Source of the DNA: Methanobacteriota archaeon
GTDB lineage: Archaea; Thermoplasmatota; Thermoplasmata; RBG-16-68-12; EA-27
DNA length: 6,640 bases
Direction: 5' to 3'
Assembly: GCA_016207545.1 (NCBI GenBank)
Contig: JACQPO010000017.1
Coordinates: 1 to 6,640 of the forward strand
Program-made: the position numbers and the translations under genes
Shown here: positions 1 to 6,166 of the stretch, piece after piece
How positions within the stretch are numbered: position 1 is the stretch's first letter
Layout of the letters: each line of letters starts with the position of its first letter
The notes under the pieces: model-generated
What the model saw: the letters and a program-made list of their open reading frames with translations, nothing else
What the model was told of the DNA's origin: nothing
The model's database searches: none

Positions 1-3000
1 ACCCTGAACGGGAGCTTGTCGCCGAAAGTCCTCCGCGTCGATGTGGGCTTCGAACGATTCGCCTCCCTGGGGTCCGTCGTCACGCAGGCCTTCCTTCCGC
101 CCGATCCGCTCGTGCACTGGACCGAGTTTCGAAAGAGTGACAACGCTCCCGCCGGCACGTCCGTCTCCTATGCGGTGCATGACGGAACGGATTGGGTCCC
201 CGTCCGCGACGGTGAGAGCCTCATGTTCCTACCAGCCCAGTCCTTGATCGTCCGCGCGGAGCTAACGACCGCAAACCGCAGCCTCACGCCGACCGTATCC
301 TCGTTCTCCGTGCGCTACGAGTACTTCGGTTCGGTCGCCGTGATTCAGTTGGATCCGTCCAGCCTAACGTTGACCGCGGACCAAACTCAGACGTTCACCG
401 CGAGGGCTTGGGACGCCTGGGGCCACGAACTCACCACCTTCGGCTGCACGTGGCGGACGAACGACCCGAATGGACGCGTCGACGGCAACGGTACGCTCAC
501 GGGCACGTACTATCCCGGAAAAGCGACCGGTGCGGGCGGCCCGTGGTGGGTCCGGTGTTACAACTCGGACGGGACGATCTGGGGATCCGCGGACGTGACC
601 GTCACTCCCGGCTTGCTCAGCCGCATTGTGGTCCGTCCCGATCCCGTGCTCATCCCGATGGCGCAGTCCCGGGACATCGTCGCCGAGGGCCGAGACGCGA
701 AGGACAATGCTTTCGCGCTCACCTCAACGACCTGGAGCGCGACGATCGGGCAGCTGTCGAATGCCTCGGCGGGCCTAGCTACGCTGGTCGCCCCGCCCGT
801 GAATACGACCGGGATGGTGATCGCGACACAGGGCGGGATCACGGGGCGCGCTTCGGTCCTCGTCACGGAAATCGGCGTGCCGATGATTCGGGGCGTCGTG
901 CCGGACGAGGCGCGGCCCGAGGACAGCCAGCCACGGAAGCTCGACCTGTCGGCGTTCGCCGCCAACCAGGCCGATGCGAACGATACGTCCGACAACCTGA
1001 AGTGGTATCTCACGGGCGTCGACACGCGCCTCTACACCGTGTTCGGCGAACACGTGTTCGGCCAGCACAACCTCACGTTCACGCCGAAGAAGGACGCCTC
1101 GGGCGTGGACGCGGTTACCCTGTGGCTTGAGGACCGGGACGGGGCCCGCTCGTGGCAGAACCTGACGATCGCGATCCTGCCCAGGAACGACCCGCCCGCG
1201 TTCGCAGACGTCCCCGCGTTGTCCGTGCGGTTCGGCGTGCCGTTCACGTTCAACTTCCTCCCGTACGTGCGGGACGTCGACACCCCCCCGAGCGGCCTCA
1301 CCCTCGCCGTGGACGACGCCCACGTGGCGTCCGACGGGCTGAACGCGACGTACACCTACGATTCGCGCTTCCTCGGGCGGACGTTGTGGGTCCGCCATCG
1401 GGTGAACGACGGACTCCTGTTCGGGGAGGCGTACGTGCGGATACTCGTAACGGGCAACACACCTCCGAGGCTGAACGAGGCGGTGCCGTTCCCGGAGATC
1501 CCGCCTGTCACGGAGGACACGGTGCTGCAGGACGCGCTTCCGCAGTCGCTGGCGGCGTACTTCGTTGACAACGAGACCGCGCAGCTCGAGTTCGACGCTC
1601 GCTCTCCCAATCTCAGCGTGTGGGTCAACGACACGGGCTCGAAGGTGACCGTCGACATCGCTCCGAAGCCGAACTTCTGGGGCACGGACCGGATCACGTT
1701 CCACGCCCGCGACGAGGGAGACGCGGTCCAGGAGCACACCGTCCGCGTGACGGTCAATCCTGTGCCCGATCCGCCCACCCTCGCGTGGCGGGACAATGTG
1801 ACCGTCGATTACGGTCGCCCGTACCGCCTCGACCTGTCCCCCTTCACTTCGGATCCGGACACCCCGCCGGAGGCGCTCACGCTCACGACGAACGACACGT
1901 CGCGCGCCCTCGTGGATCGGCTCGGGGTCACGTTCCTGTACCTCGGCTCCTCGCCCTACAACGCGTCCCTCCGCCTCTCCCTCACGGACGGGACGACGAT
2001 CGTGACGCAGGACATCACGGTCCACGTGGTCGAGAACCGGCCCCCGGAGATCCGCATCCCGTTCGACCCGATCCAGTTCCCGGAGGACACGACCCAAGAC
2101 AGCGTGTTCGACCTCGCAGCCCGTTTCCAGGACGAGGAGGACAAGGATCTCACCTTCCAAGCGATCTCTCGGAACGTGGCCGTCGGGATGTCCGGGACCG
2201 TCGTAACCCTTACGCCGGCGCGGGACTGGTTCGGGCAGGAGTTCGTCGTGTTCCGCGCGACGGACTCCGGGATGGCCTTCACGATCGCGACGCTCCTCGT
2301 CGACGTGACCAGTGTGGACGATCCGCCGATTCTCAACATCCCGGCCCAGATGATCGACGGCGGCGTCCCGACCGTGCTGGACCTCCGCCCGTTCGTGGCG
2401 GACGCGGACAACGAGACCGCGGAGCTCCGATTCGCCACGAACCATCCGAACGCGAACGCTGCCGGATTCCAGATATACTTCAACTTCCCGGCGGTCGAGC
2501 GGACGGTCCTGCTCCGGCTCAACGTGACGGACGGGATCGAAACGCGCACGGTCGAGTTCACGGTCACGGTCCTTGTCCCCTCCTTCTTGAACGCGATCTT
2601 CTGGCCATGGTCCGGCTTGGGTGCCCTCCTTTTGGCGGCGGTCGGGTACGTCGCGTGGACGAGGCTCACCGCGCGCCGCTACCTGTTCGACGACCTGTTC
2701 CTGATCGGCCGCGAGGGCCGGCTTATCATGCACGAGACCCGCCGGCTGCGCGCGGACCGGGACGAGGACATCCTCGCCGGCATGCTCACCGCGATCATGT
2801 CGTTCGTCCGGGACTCGTTCCGCGAGGAGGACGAGCACCTGAAGCGATTCGAGTTCGGGGACCGCCATGTCGCTGTGGAGAAGGGGACGTACGTGTACTG
2901 CGCGGCGTTCTTCGCGGGCGATGTGCCGCCCGGCATGCCCCAGAGCATGCGCAACTTCCTCGCGGACGTGGAGGACCGGTACGGCGGGCGGCTGTCGAAG

Positions 3001-3141
3001 TGGTCCGGGGACGTGGACGACCTGCCCGGGCTCAAGGCGATGATGGAGCACCTCGGCCGCCACGGCCGGTACCGGCGCGGGGACTGGATCCGCTTGGAGC
3101 GGGGGCCGCGCCTATTCCCGCTTCGGCTCCTCCGGCGGTGA
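1..3141 (+). CDS. Large cell-surface protein with Ig-like and cadherin-like repeats, one membrane anchor and a cytoplasmic domain (5'-truncated)
   Basis: The frame is open from base 1 and the first residues read as mid-domain, so the TTG at 16 is probably not the start. Numbering from that TTG as residue 1, the visible order is: a carbohydrate-binding-like beta module (about 1-105); two Ig-like modules (about 108-198 and 200-285), the first holding the only two extracellular cysteines (C144, C181); six cadherin-like modules (about 289-856) with DxDTPP, PEDT and NDPP/DDPP linker motifs; one hydrophobic helix (about 858-881) followed by Arg-rich WTRLTARR; then a cytoplasmic domain (886-1041). 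Sixteen N-x-S/T sequons all lie before the helix, supporting an outside N-terminus and inside C-terminus. A role in adhesion or surface sensing is inferred; no catalytic motif is visible. The C-terminus is not an archaeosortase tag, because a long folded domain follows the helix. The gene converges on the archaeosortase gene and overlaps it by 30 bases. The reading frame and membrane topology are secure; the biological role is not. Confidence 0.9.
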   Translation, partial: TLNGSLSPKVLRVDVGFERFASLGSVVTQAFLPPDPLVHWTEFRKSDNAPAGTSVSYAVHDGTDWVPVRDGESLMFLPAQSLIVRAELTTANRSLTPTVSSFSVRYEYFGSVAVIQLDPSSLTLTADQTQTFTARAWDAWGHELTTFGCTWRTNDPNGRVDGNGTLTGTYYPGKATGAGGPWWVRCYNSDGTIWGSADVTVTPGLLSRIVVRPDPVLIPMAQSRDIVAEGRDAKDNAFALTSTTWSATIGQLSNASAGLATLVAPPVNTTGMVIATQGGITGRASVLVTEIGVPMIRGVVPDEARPEDSQPRKLDLSAFAANQADANDTSDNLKWYLTGVDTRLYTVFGEHVFGQHNLTFTPKKDASGVDAVTLWLEDRDGARSWQNLTIAILPRNDPPAFADVPALSVRFGVPFTFNFLPYVRDVDTPPSGLTLAVDDAHVASDGLNATYTYDSRFLGRTLWVRHRVNDGLLFGEAYVRILVTGNTPPRLNEAVPFPEIPPVTEDTVLQDALPQSLAAYFVDNETAQLEFDARSPNLSVWVNDTGSKVTVDIAPKPNFWGTDRITFHARDEGDAVQEHTVRVTVNPVPDPPTLAWRDNVTVDYGRPYRLDLSPFTSDPDTPPEALTLTTNDTSRALVDRLGVTFLYLGSSPYNASLRLSLTDGTTIVTQDITVHVVENRPPEIRIPFDPIQFPEDTTQDSVFDLAARFQDEEDKDLTFQAISRNVAVGMSGTVVTLTPARDWFGQEFVVFRATDSGMAFTIATLLVDVTSVDDPPILNIPAQMIDGGVPTVLDLRPFVADADNETAELRFATNHPNANAAGFQIYFNFPAVERTVLLRLNVTDGIETRTVEFTVTVLVPSFLNAIFWPWSGLGALLLAAVGYVAWTRLTARRYLFDDLFLIGREGRLIMHETRRLRADRDEDILAGMLTAIMSFVRDSFREEDEHLKRFEFGDRHVAVEKGTYVYCAAFFAGDVPPGMPQSMRNFLADVEDRYGGRLSKWSGDVDDLPGLKAMMEHLGRHGRYRRGDWIRLERGPRLFPLRLLRR
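880..2583 (+). repeat. Six cadherin-like domain repeats in an alternating A-B pattern
   Basis: Protein-level repeats inside the surface-protein gene. Approximate modules are A1 880-1197, B1 1198-1470, A2 1471-1782, B2 1783-2049, A3 2050-2331 and B3 2332-2583. A modules start with a PEDS/TEDT/PEDT motif; A2 and A3 also share an AAYF/AARF stretch, a G-x-x-VT strand and a final F-x-A-x-D-x-G. B modules share G-x-P followed by L-x-PF or LPY, a D-x-D pair (DTPP in B1 and B2), and a closing V-x-DG or VNDG strand. A modules run about 94-106 residues and B modules about 84-91. The repeats have diverged at DNA level. Their family resembles the Ig-like/cadherin-like tandem domains of bacterial and archaeal surface proteins; boundaries were set by eye. 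Confidence 0.75.
3112..3141. other. Convergent 3' overlap of the surface-protein and archaeosortase genes
   Basis: The plus-strand gene stops with TGA at 3139-3141 and the minus-strand gene stops with TAG at 3114-3112, so 30 bases code on both strands. The shared stretch encodes a basic Arg/Leu-rich end on one strand and a charged Pro/Glu/Lys/Arg end on the other. I see no T-rich archaeal terminator here, so the two transcripts probably run into each other's genes as antisense RNA. Confidence 0.85.
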
Positions 3142-4056
3142 CCGCGCGGCGAGCTTCGCCTCGACCGCCTTCGGCCGCGCGAGCTTCCCGAGCAGTCGGC
3201 CCACGTATTTCGTGTAGTCGTGCCCCGGCCCCTTCCGCCACGGGAGCTCGAACAGCCCGTTGATGTTCAGGTACAGCTCCGGCAGTAGCCAGAACGCGAG
3301 GACCATGAGGACCATGAGGACCGCGAACGAGAGACCCTTCCCGATCCCGTTGTGGACGAACTCCCACTCGTCCCCCTGCACGTCGTAGTAGTAGATCACG
3401 AGCACGTTGCGGACGAGGTTCATCACGTACGTCGTCGGCACGAGGATCGCGAGGACGACCGCCTTCCGCTTCGGCGGGTCCAGCGTCCCGGGCACGAGGG
3501 CCGCGGCGATCGTGATCCCCTGGATCGCCGTGCACGCGAGGATGATGTTCACGACGGGCTCCCCGCCGGCGACGACGGGCACGAAGATCTCGTTCCCGTT
3601 CACCCGCCACAGCCCCGTATTGCCCGCGTAGTCCACGGTGCCGGTCGCGTACCCGGGCGCGATCCCGTTGAGGAGGACGACCGTGTGGTTCGCGACGATC
3701 TCGATGTATGCGCCGGAGATCGCCGGCACGCGGTCGACGAGGAAGTAGATGCCCGCGGCGAAGAACGCGCCCGCCGCCAAGAACCGCAGCGGCTGGTACT
3801 CCTCGTCCCACCGGTACGAGAGGCGCTCGTGGTGGGCGAGGTAGAGGAAGATGGGGAGCGCGACCGCCGCGCCGAGGGAGTTCACCGGGTCCCCTTCGTC
3901 CAAGTACGTGGGCACCTGCAGGAACCAGAAGAGGCCGAACGCGGCCCACCCGAGGGCGCGGGCGAGGTGGCACCGCCGGTCCTTCCAGAAGAAGCCGACG
4001 CCGAACAAGAGGATGCCCGCGAACAGGAAGACGTCGAGGGCCTGGCGGAGGTCCAC
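3112..4056 (-). CDS. artA: Archaeosortase, ArtA-like integral membrane sorting enzyme
   Basis: A 314-residue polytopic membrane protein of the exosortase/archaeosortase superfamily, which cleaves surface proteins at a C-terminal tripartite tag (for ArtA the PGF-CTERM tag) and helps attach them to a membrane lipid. The diagnostic blocks are visible: IILACTAIQG with the candidate nucleophile Cys175, MNLVRNVLV with Arg216, and VHNGIGKG with His235. Hydrophobic segments lie near residues 8-24, 33-50, 59-74, 91-107, 167-187, 198-222 and 241-262, and a basic hydrophilic tail of about 50 residues follows. The GTG start at 4056 is the only plausible one: an in-frame TAG lies at 4083-4081 and no ATG falls between. 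A GAAGGGG stretch sits only 2 bases from the GTG, too close for a normal Shine-Dalgarno, which fits a nearly leaderless mRNA. The gene follows atpD on the same strand after 54 bases and probably has its own promoter. No substrate with a PGF-type tag is visible in the window. The family is secure; the A subtype is likely. Confidence 0.87.
   Translation of the reverse strand: MDLRQALDVFLFAGILLFGVGFFWKDRRCHLARALGWAAFGLFWFLQVPTYLDEGDPVNSLGAAVALPIFLYLAHHERLSYRWDEEYQPLRFLAAGAFFAAGIYFLVDRVPAISGAYIEIVANHTVVLLNGIAPGYATGTVDYAGNTGLWRVNGNEIFVPVVAGGEPVVNIILACTAIQGITIAAALVPGTLDPPKRKAVVLAILVPTTYVMNLVRNVLVIYYYDVQGDEWEFVHNGIGKGLSFAVLMVLMVLAFWLLPELYLNINGLFELPWRKGPGHDYTKYVGRLLGKLARPKAVEAKLAARSPPEEPKRE
3298..3322 (-). 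repeat. Short 9-base tandem repeat in the last helix of the archaeosortase
   Basis: On the plus strand the unit gaggaccat occurs twice in full and then as gaggacc. In the archaeosortase frame it encodes V-L-M repeated inside the last transmembrane helix (about residues 246-254). It keeps frame at any copy number, so slippage would lengthen or shorten the helix by three residues. It may be only a by-product of hydrophobic codon use. Confidence 0.5.
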
Positions 4057-4081
4057 GGCCCCTTCGTTGAGCCGTGCGCGC

Positions 4082-4088
4082 TATTTAA
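4082..4088 (-). promoter_or_regulatory. TATA-like element for the archaeosortase gene
   Basis: The 54-base gap between atpD and the archaeosortase gene (4057-4110) holds TTAAATA on the minus strand, an AT island in GC-rich surroundings. Its centre is about 29 bases before the GTG at 4056. Archaeal TATA boxes usually lie about 26-27 bases before the transcription start, so the mRNA would begin within a few bases of the start codon. I see no clear purine-rich BRE upstream. The gap contains no other feature beyond a weak 4-bp inverted repeat (ACCG/CGGT) near 4091-4105, too short to call a terminator. Confidence 0.5.
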
Positions 4089-4110
4089 CGACACCGCCAA
4101 ACGGTCGGAC

Positions 4111-4770
4111 TCACGCGGCGGCCGCCCGCTCCCGCTCGATCCGCGCCTCCGAGAGCCGCTTGAAGTGCTTGAGCCGCATGAAGTTGTCCCGCTCCATCTC
4201 GTCGAGCCGATGGCGGATCCACGCCTCCGTCGCCTTCAGCTCGGGGATCACGCGGTACTCCAGGGCGTTGACCCGCCGCTTCACCTTCTCGATTTCCTCG
4301 ATCAGGCGACGCATCGTCGTCTCGATCTCCGCGGCGACGATGATGTTCTCGACGAGTTCCTCGTACGCCTCCGCGGCCTCGTCGATCCGCGCGCTCGTCT
4401 GGATAATCCCGTACCCCCGCTCCTGGATGTTCTTCCGAACCTTGCGCGCCTCGATCCGCGGGACGATGATGCCCATCACGTTCCGCGTCTTCAGCTCGAG
4501 CGTGGGCCGCTCGAGGAGCGCGAACGCGGCGGACTTCACCCCGATTGCGCCCTCGACCGCGCGGGCGATCGCGATCCGCTCCTCTGCGGAACGGTACTTC
4601 TCGACAAGGTTCGACCGCATCTGCTTCGCCCGCTCGAGCACGCGGAAGAACTCCACGATGAGCGCGTCCCGCTTCAGCTTCAGGAGCCGGTGTCCGCGCT
4701 CCGCGGTGATGCGGATCCGCTTCACCTGGAGCAAGTGCGACCTCGTTGGCTTGTACTGCGCGAGGACCAC
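4111..4770 (-). CDS. atpD: A/V-type ATP synthase subunit D (central stalk)
   Basis: Subunit D forms the long coiled-coil central shaft of the A1 motor, rotating inside the A3B3 ring and coupling catalysis to ion flow through the membrane ring. The 219-residue product is about the usual family length. It has the family's N-terminal pattern (YKPTRSHLLQVKRIRITAERGHRLLKLKRDALI, here residues 6-38, key residues PTR and KRDAL) and the C-terminal hallmark around 150-178 (ETTMRRL, then KRRVNALEYRVIPEL). Both termini are heptad-like helices rich in Glu, Arg and Lys, as expected for a coiled coil. I chose the GTG at 4770 because the family N-terminus begins right there, the atpB stop ends one base upstream, and AAGGTGG lies 9 bases before it. 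The frame stays open further upstream to 5007, but that part is opposite-frame noise inside atpB. It is the last gene of the visible ATP synthase operon. Confidence 0.95.
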   Translation of the reverse strand: MVLAQYKPTRSHLLQVKRIRITAERGHRLLKLKRDALIVEFFRVLERAKQMRSNLVEKYRSAEERIAIARAVEGAIGVKSAAFALLERPTLELKTRNVMGIIVPRIEARKVRKNIQERGYGIIQTSARIDEAAEAYEELVENIIVAAEIETTMRRLIEEIEKVKRRVNALEYRVIPELKATEAWIRHRLDEMERDNFMRLKHFKRLSEARIERERAAAA

Positions 4771-4771
4771 G

Positions 4772-6166
4772 TTACGCAACCACCTTGTGCGCCTGCCGGT
4801 ATTTCGGATGGAACCGCTCCAACGTCTTCCTATCGATTTTGGTGAGCCACGCGTCATCGATCGTCGAGAGAAGCTTCCACGCGATCTCGAGGGACTGCTC
4901 GATCGTCCGGTCCTCCTCCCGGCCCTGTCGGATGAATTCCTGCTCGAAACGATCCGCGAACTCGAGGAACCTCCGGTCCCGCTCCCCCAACGCCTCCTTC
5001 CCGACAATCGCGACGAGGCCGCGGGCGTCCTTCCCCTCCGCGTACGCCGCGTACAACTGGTCCGACACCTGCTTGTGGTCCTCCCGCGTCTTCTTCACGT
5101 CGATGCCGGGCCCCATGAGGCGGGACAGGGACGGCAGCGGGTCGATCGGCGGATAGATGCCCTTCCGATGGAGCTCCCGGGAGACGCCGAGCTGGCCCTC
5201 CGTGATGTACCCCGTGAGGTCCGCGATCGGGTGGGTCCAGTCGTCGTCGGGGATCGCCATGATCGGGATCTGCGTGATCGTGCCCCGCTTCCCGCGGATC
5301 CGGCCGGCGCGCTCGTAGAGCGTGGCCAGATCCGTGTACGTATAACCCGGGTACCCGCGCCGTCCTGGCACCTCCTCCCGGGCCGCCCCGATCTGCCGCA
5401 GGGACTCCGCGTAGTTCGTCATGTCCGTGAGGATGACGAGCACGTGCATGTCCTGGTTGAACGCGAGGTACTCCGCGGCGGTGAGGGCCATCCGCGGCGT
5501 GATGAGCCGCTCGACCGCGGGGTCGTCCGCGAGGTTCAGGAACAACACGGCCCGTTTCAGGGCGCCCGTGCGCTCGAAGTCGTTCATGAACGTGCGTGCC
5601 TCCTCGTTCGTGATCCCCATGGCCGCAAAGACCACGGCGAACGCCTCCACGGCGTCCGGGACCTTTGCCTGGCGCGCGATTTGCAACGCGATCTCGTTGT
5701 GGGGCAGCCCCGCGCCTGAGAACAGAGGCAGCTTCTGCCCGCGCACGAGGGCGTTGTTGACGTCGATCGTGCTAATGCCGGTCTGGATGAAATCCTTCGG
5801 GTTGTCCCGCGAATACGGGTTGATCGCCGCGCCGACGATCTCCCGCCGCTCCTCGGGGATGATCGCGGGACCGCCGTCGATCGGGTCGCCGCTCCCGGAC
5901 AGGATGCGGCCGAGCATGTCCACGGATACACCGAACTTAATCGTCTCCCCGAGGAACTTCACGCTCGAGCTTCGGTCGATCCCCGCGGTGCCCTCAAACA
6001 CCTGGACGACGACGACTTCCTTGCTCGAGTCGAGCACCTGGCCGCGCCGTCGCTCGCCGCTCGACAGCGTCACTTCCACCAGCTCGCCGTACCCCACGTA
6101 CTCCGTCTTCTCCACGAACACGAGGGGCCCTGCGATCTGCGTGATCGTCCGGTACTCCCGCGCCAT
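4772..6166 (-). CDS. atpB: A/V-type ATP synthase subunit B (non-catalytic nucleotide-site subunit)
   Basis: Subunit B alternates with catalytic subunit A in the A3B3 hexamer and forms the regulatory, non-catalytic nucleotide sites of the A1 motor on the cytoplasmic face. The 464-residue product has full family length. It begins with the beta-barrel domain (about 1-72, with ITQIAGPLVFVE), then the nucleotide-binding fold: TGISTIDVNNALVRGQKLPLFS near 129-150, SGAGLPHNEIA at 150-160 where the catalytic paralogue has a P-loop, LNLADDPAVERLITPR near 210-225, and the PPIDPLPSLS signature at 339-348. The helical C-terminal domain follows. The loss of GxxxxGKT at the P-loop site is normal for B and separates it from A. 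The ATG at 6166 is supported by a strong GGAGGTG 5 bases upstream and by the family N-terminus. Start and atpA stop share one base (TGATG), so translation is probably coupled. Confidence 0.97.
   Translation of the reverse strand: MAREYRTITQIAGPLVFVEKTEYVGYGELVEVTLSSGERRRGQVLDSSKEVVVVQVFEGTAGIDRSSSVKFLGETIKFGVSVDMLGRILSGSGDPIDGGPAIIPEERREIVGAAINPYSRDNPKDFIQTGISTIDVNNALVRGQKLPLFSGAGLPHNEIALQIARQAKVPDAVEAFAVVFAAMGITNEEARTFMNDFERTGALKRAVLFLNLADDPAVERLITPRMALTAAEYLAFNQDMHVLVILTDMTNYAESLRQIGAAREEVPGRRGYPGYTYTDLATLYERAGRIRGKRGTITQIPIMAIPDDDWTHPIADLTGYITEGQLGVSRELHRKGIYPPIDPLPSLSRLMGPGIDVKKTREDHKQVSDQLYAAYAEGKDARGLVAIVGKEALGERDRRFLEFADRFEQEFIRQGREEDRTIEQSLEIAWKLLSTIDDAWLTKIDRKTLERFHPKYRQAHKVVA
4780..4786 (-). 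promoter_or_regulatory. Shine-Dalgarno sequence setting the atpD start
   Basis: AAGGTGG on the minus strand lies within the last codons of atpB, 9 bases before the GTG at 4770. It partly matches the archaeal anti-Shine-Dalgarno (GGAGGTGAT complement). It supports the GTG start over the longer upstream reading. Confidence 0.6.

Noticed and set aside
1283..1289. A run of seven C bases as a possible phase-variation or frameshift site
   Set aside because: The frame is intact on both sides and the run encodes the Asp-Thr-Pro-Pro motif also found in a sister repeat, so it is explained by codon use.
775..3063. A 762-codon open frame on the minus strand opposite the surface-protein gene
   Set aside because: Its product is Arg/Val/Glu/His-rich with no domain signal, while the plus-strand frame shows clear repeats, a membrane helix and sequons. 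Long antisense frames are expected in GC-rich coding DNA.
2587..3141. The surface protein as a substrate of the neighbouring archaeosortase
   Set aside because: A sorting tag needs a short motif, helix and basic tail at the extreme C-terminus; here a folded domain of about 155 residues follows the helix and no PGF-like motif precedes it.
1620..3263. A 547-codon plus-strand frame overlapping the surface-protein gene in another frame
   Set aside because: The product is Arg/Gly/Pro/His-rich shadow sequence typical of a frame-shifted GC-rich gene.
4771..5007. N-terminal extension of atpD
   Set aside because: The frame is open upstream, but the residues are Ser/Arg-rich noise inside conserved atpB, and the family N-terminus plus a Shine-Dalgarno sequence fix the start at 4770.
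3851..5719. A 622-codon plus-strand frame opposite atpB, atpD and the archaeosortase
   Set aside because: It spans three genes on the other strand, is low-complexity (Arg/Ser then Arg/Asp/Leu/Pro-rich), and matches no family; the minus-strand genes are unmistakable.
5717..5749. A degenerate P-loop in atpB as a sign of an inactive gene
   Set aside because: Lack of GxxxxGKT at this site is the normal state of the non-catalytic B subunit.
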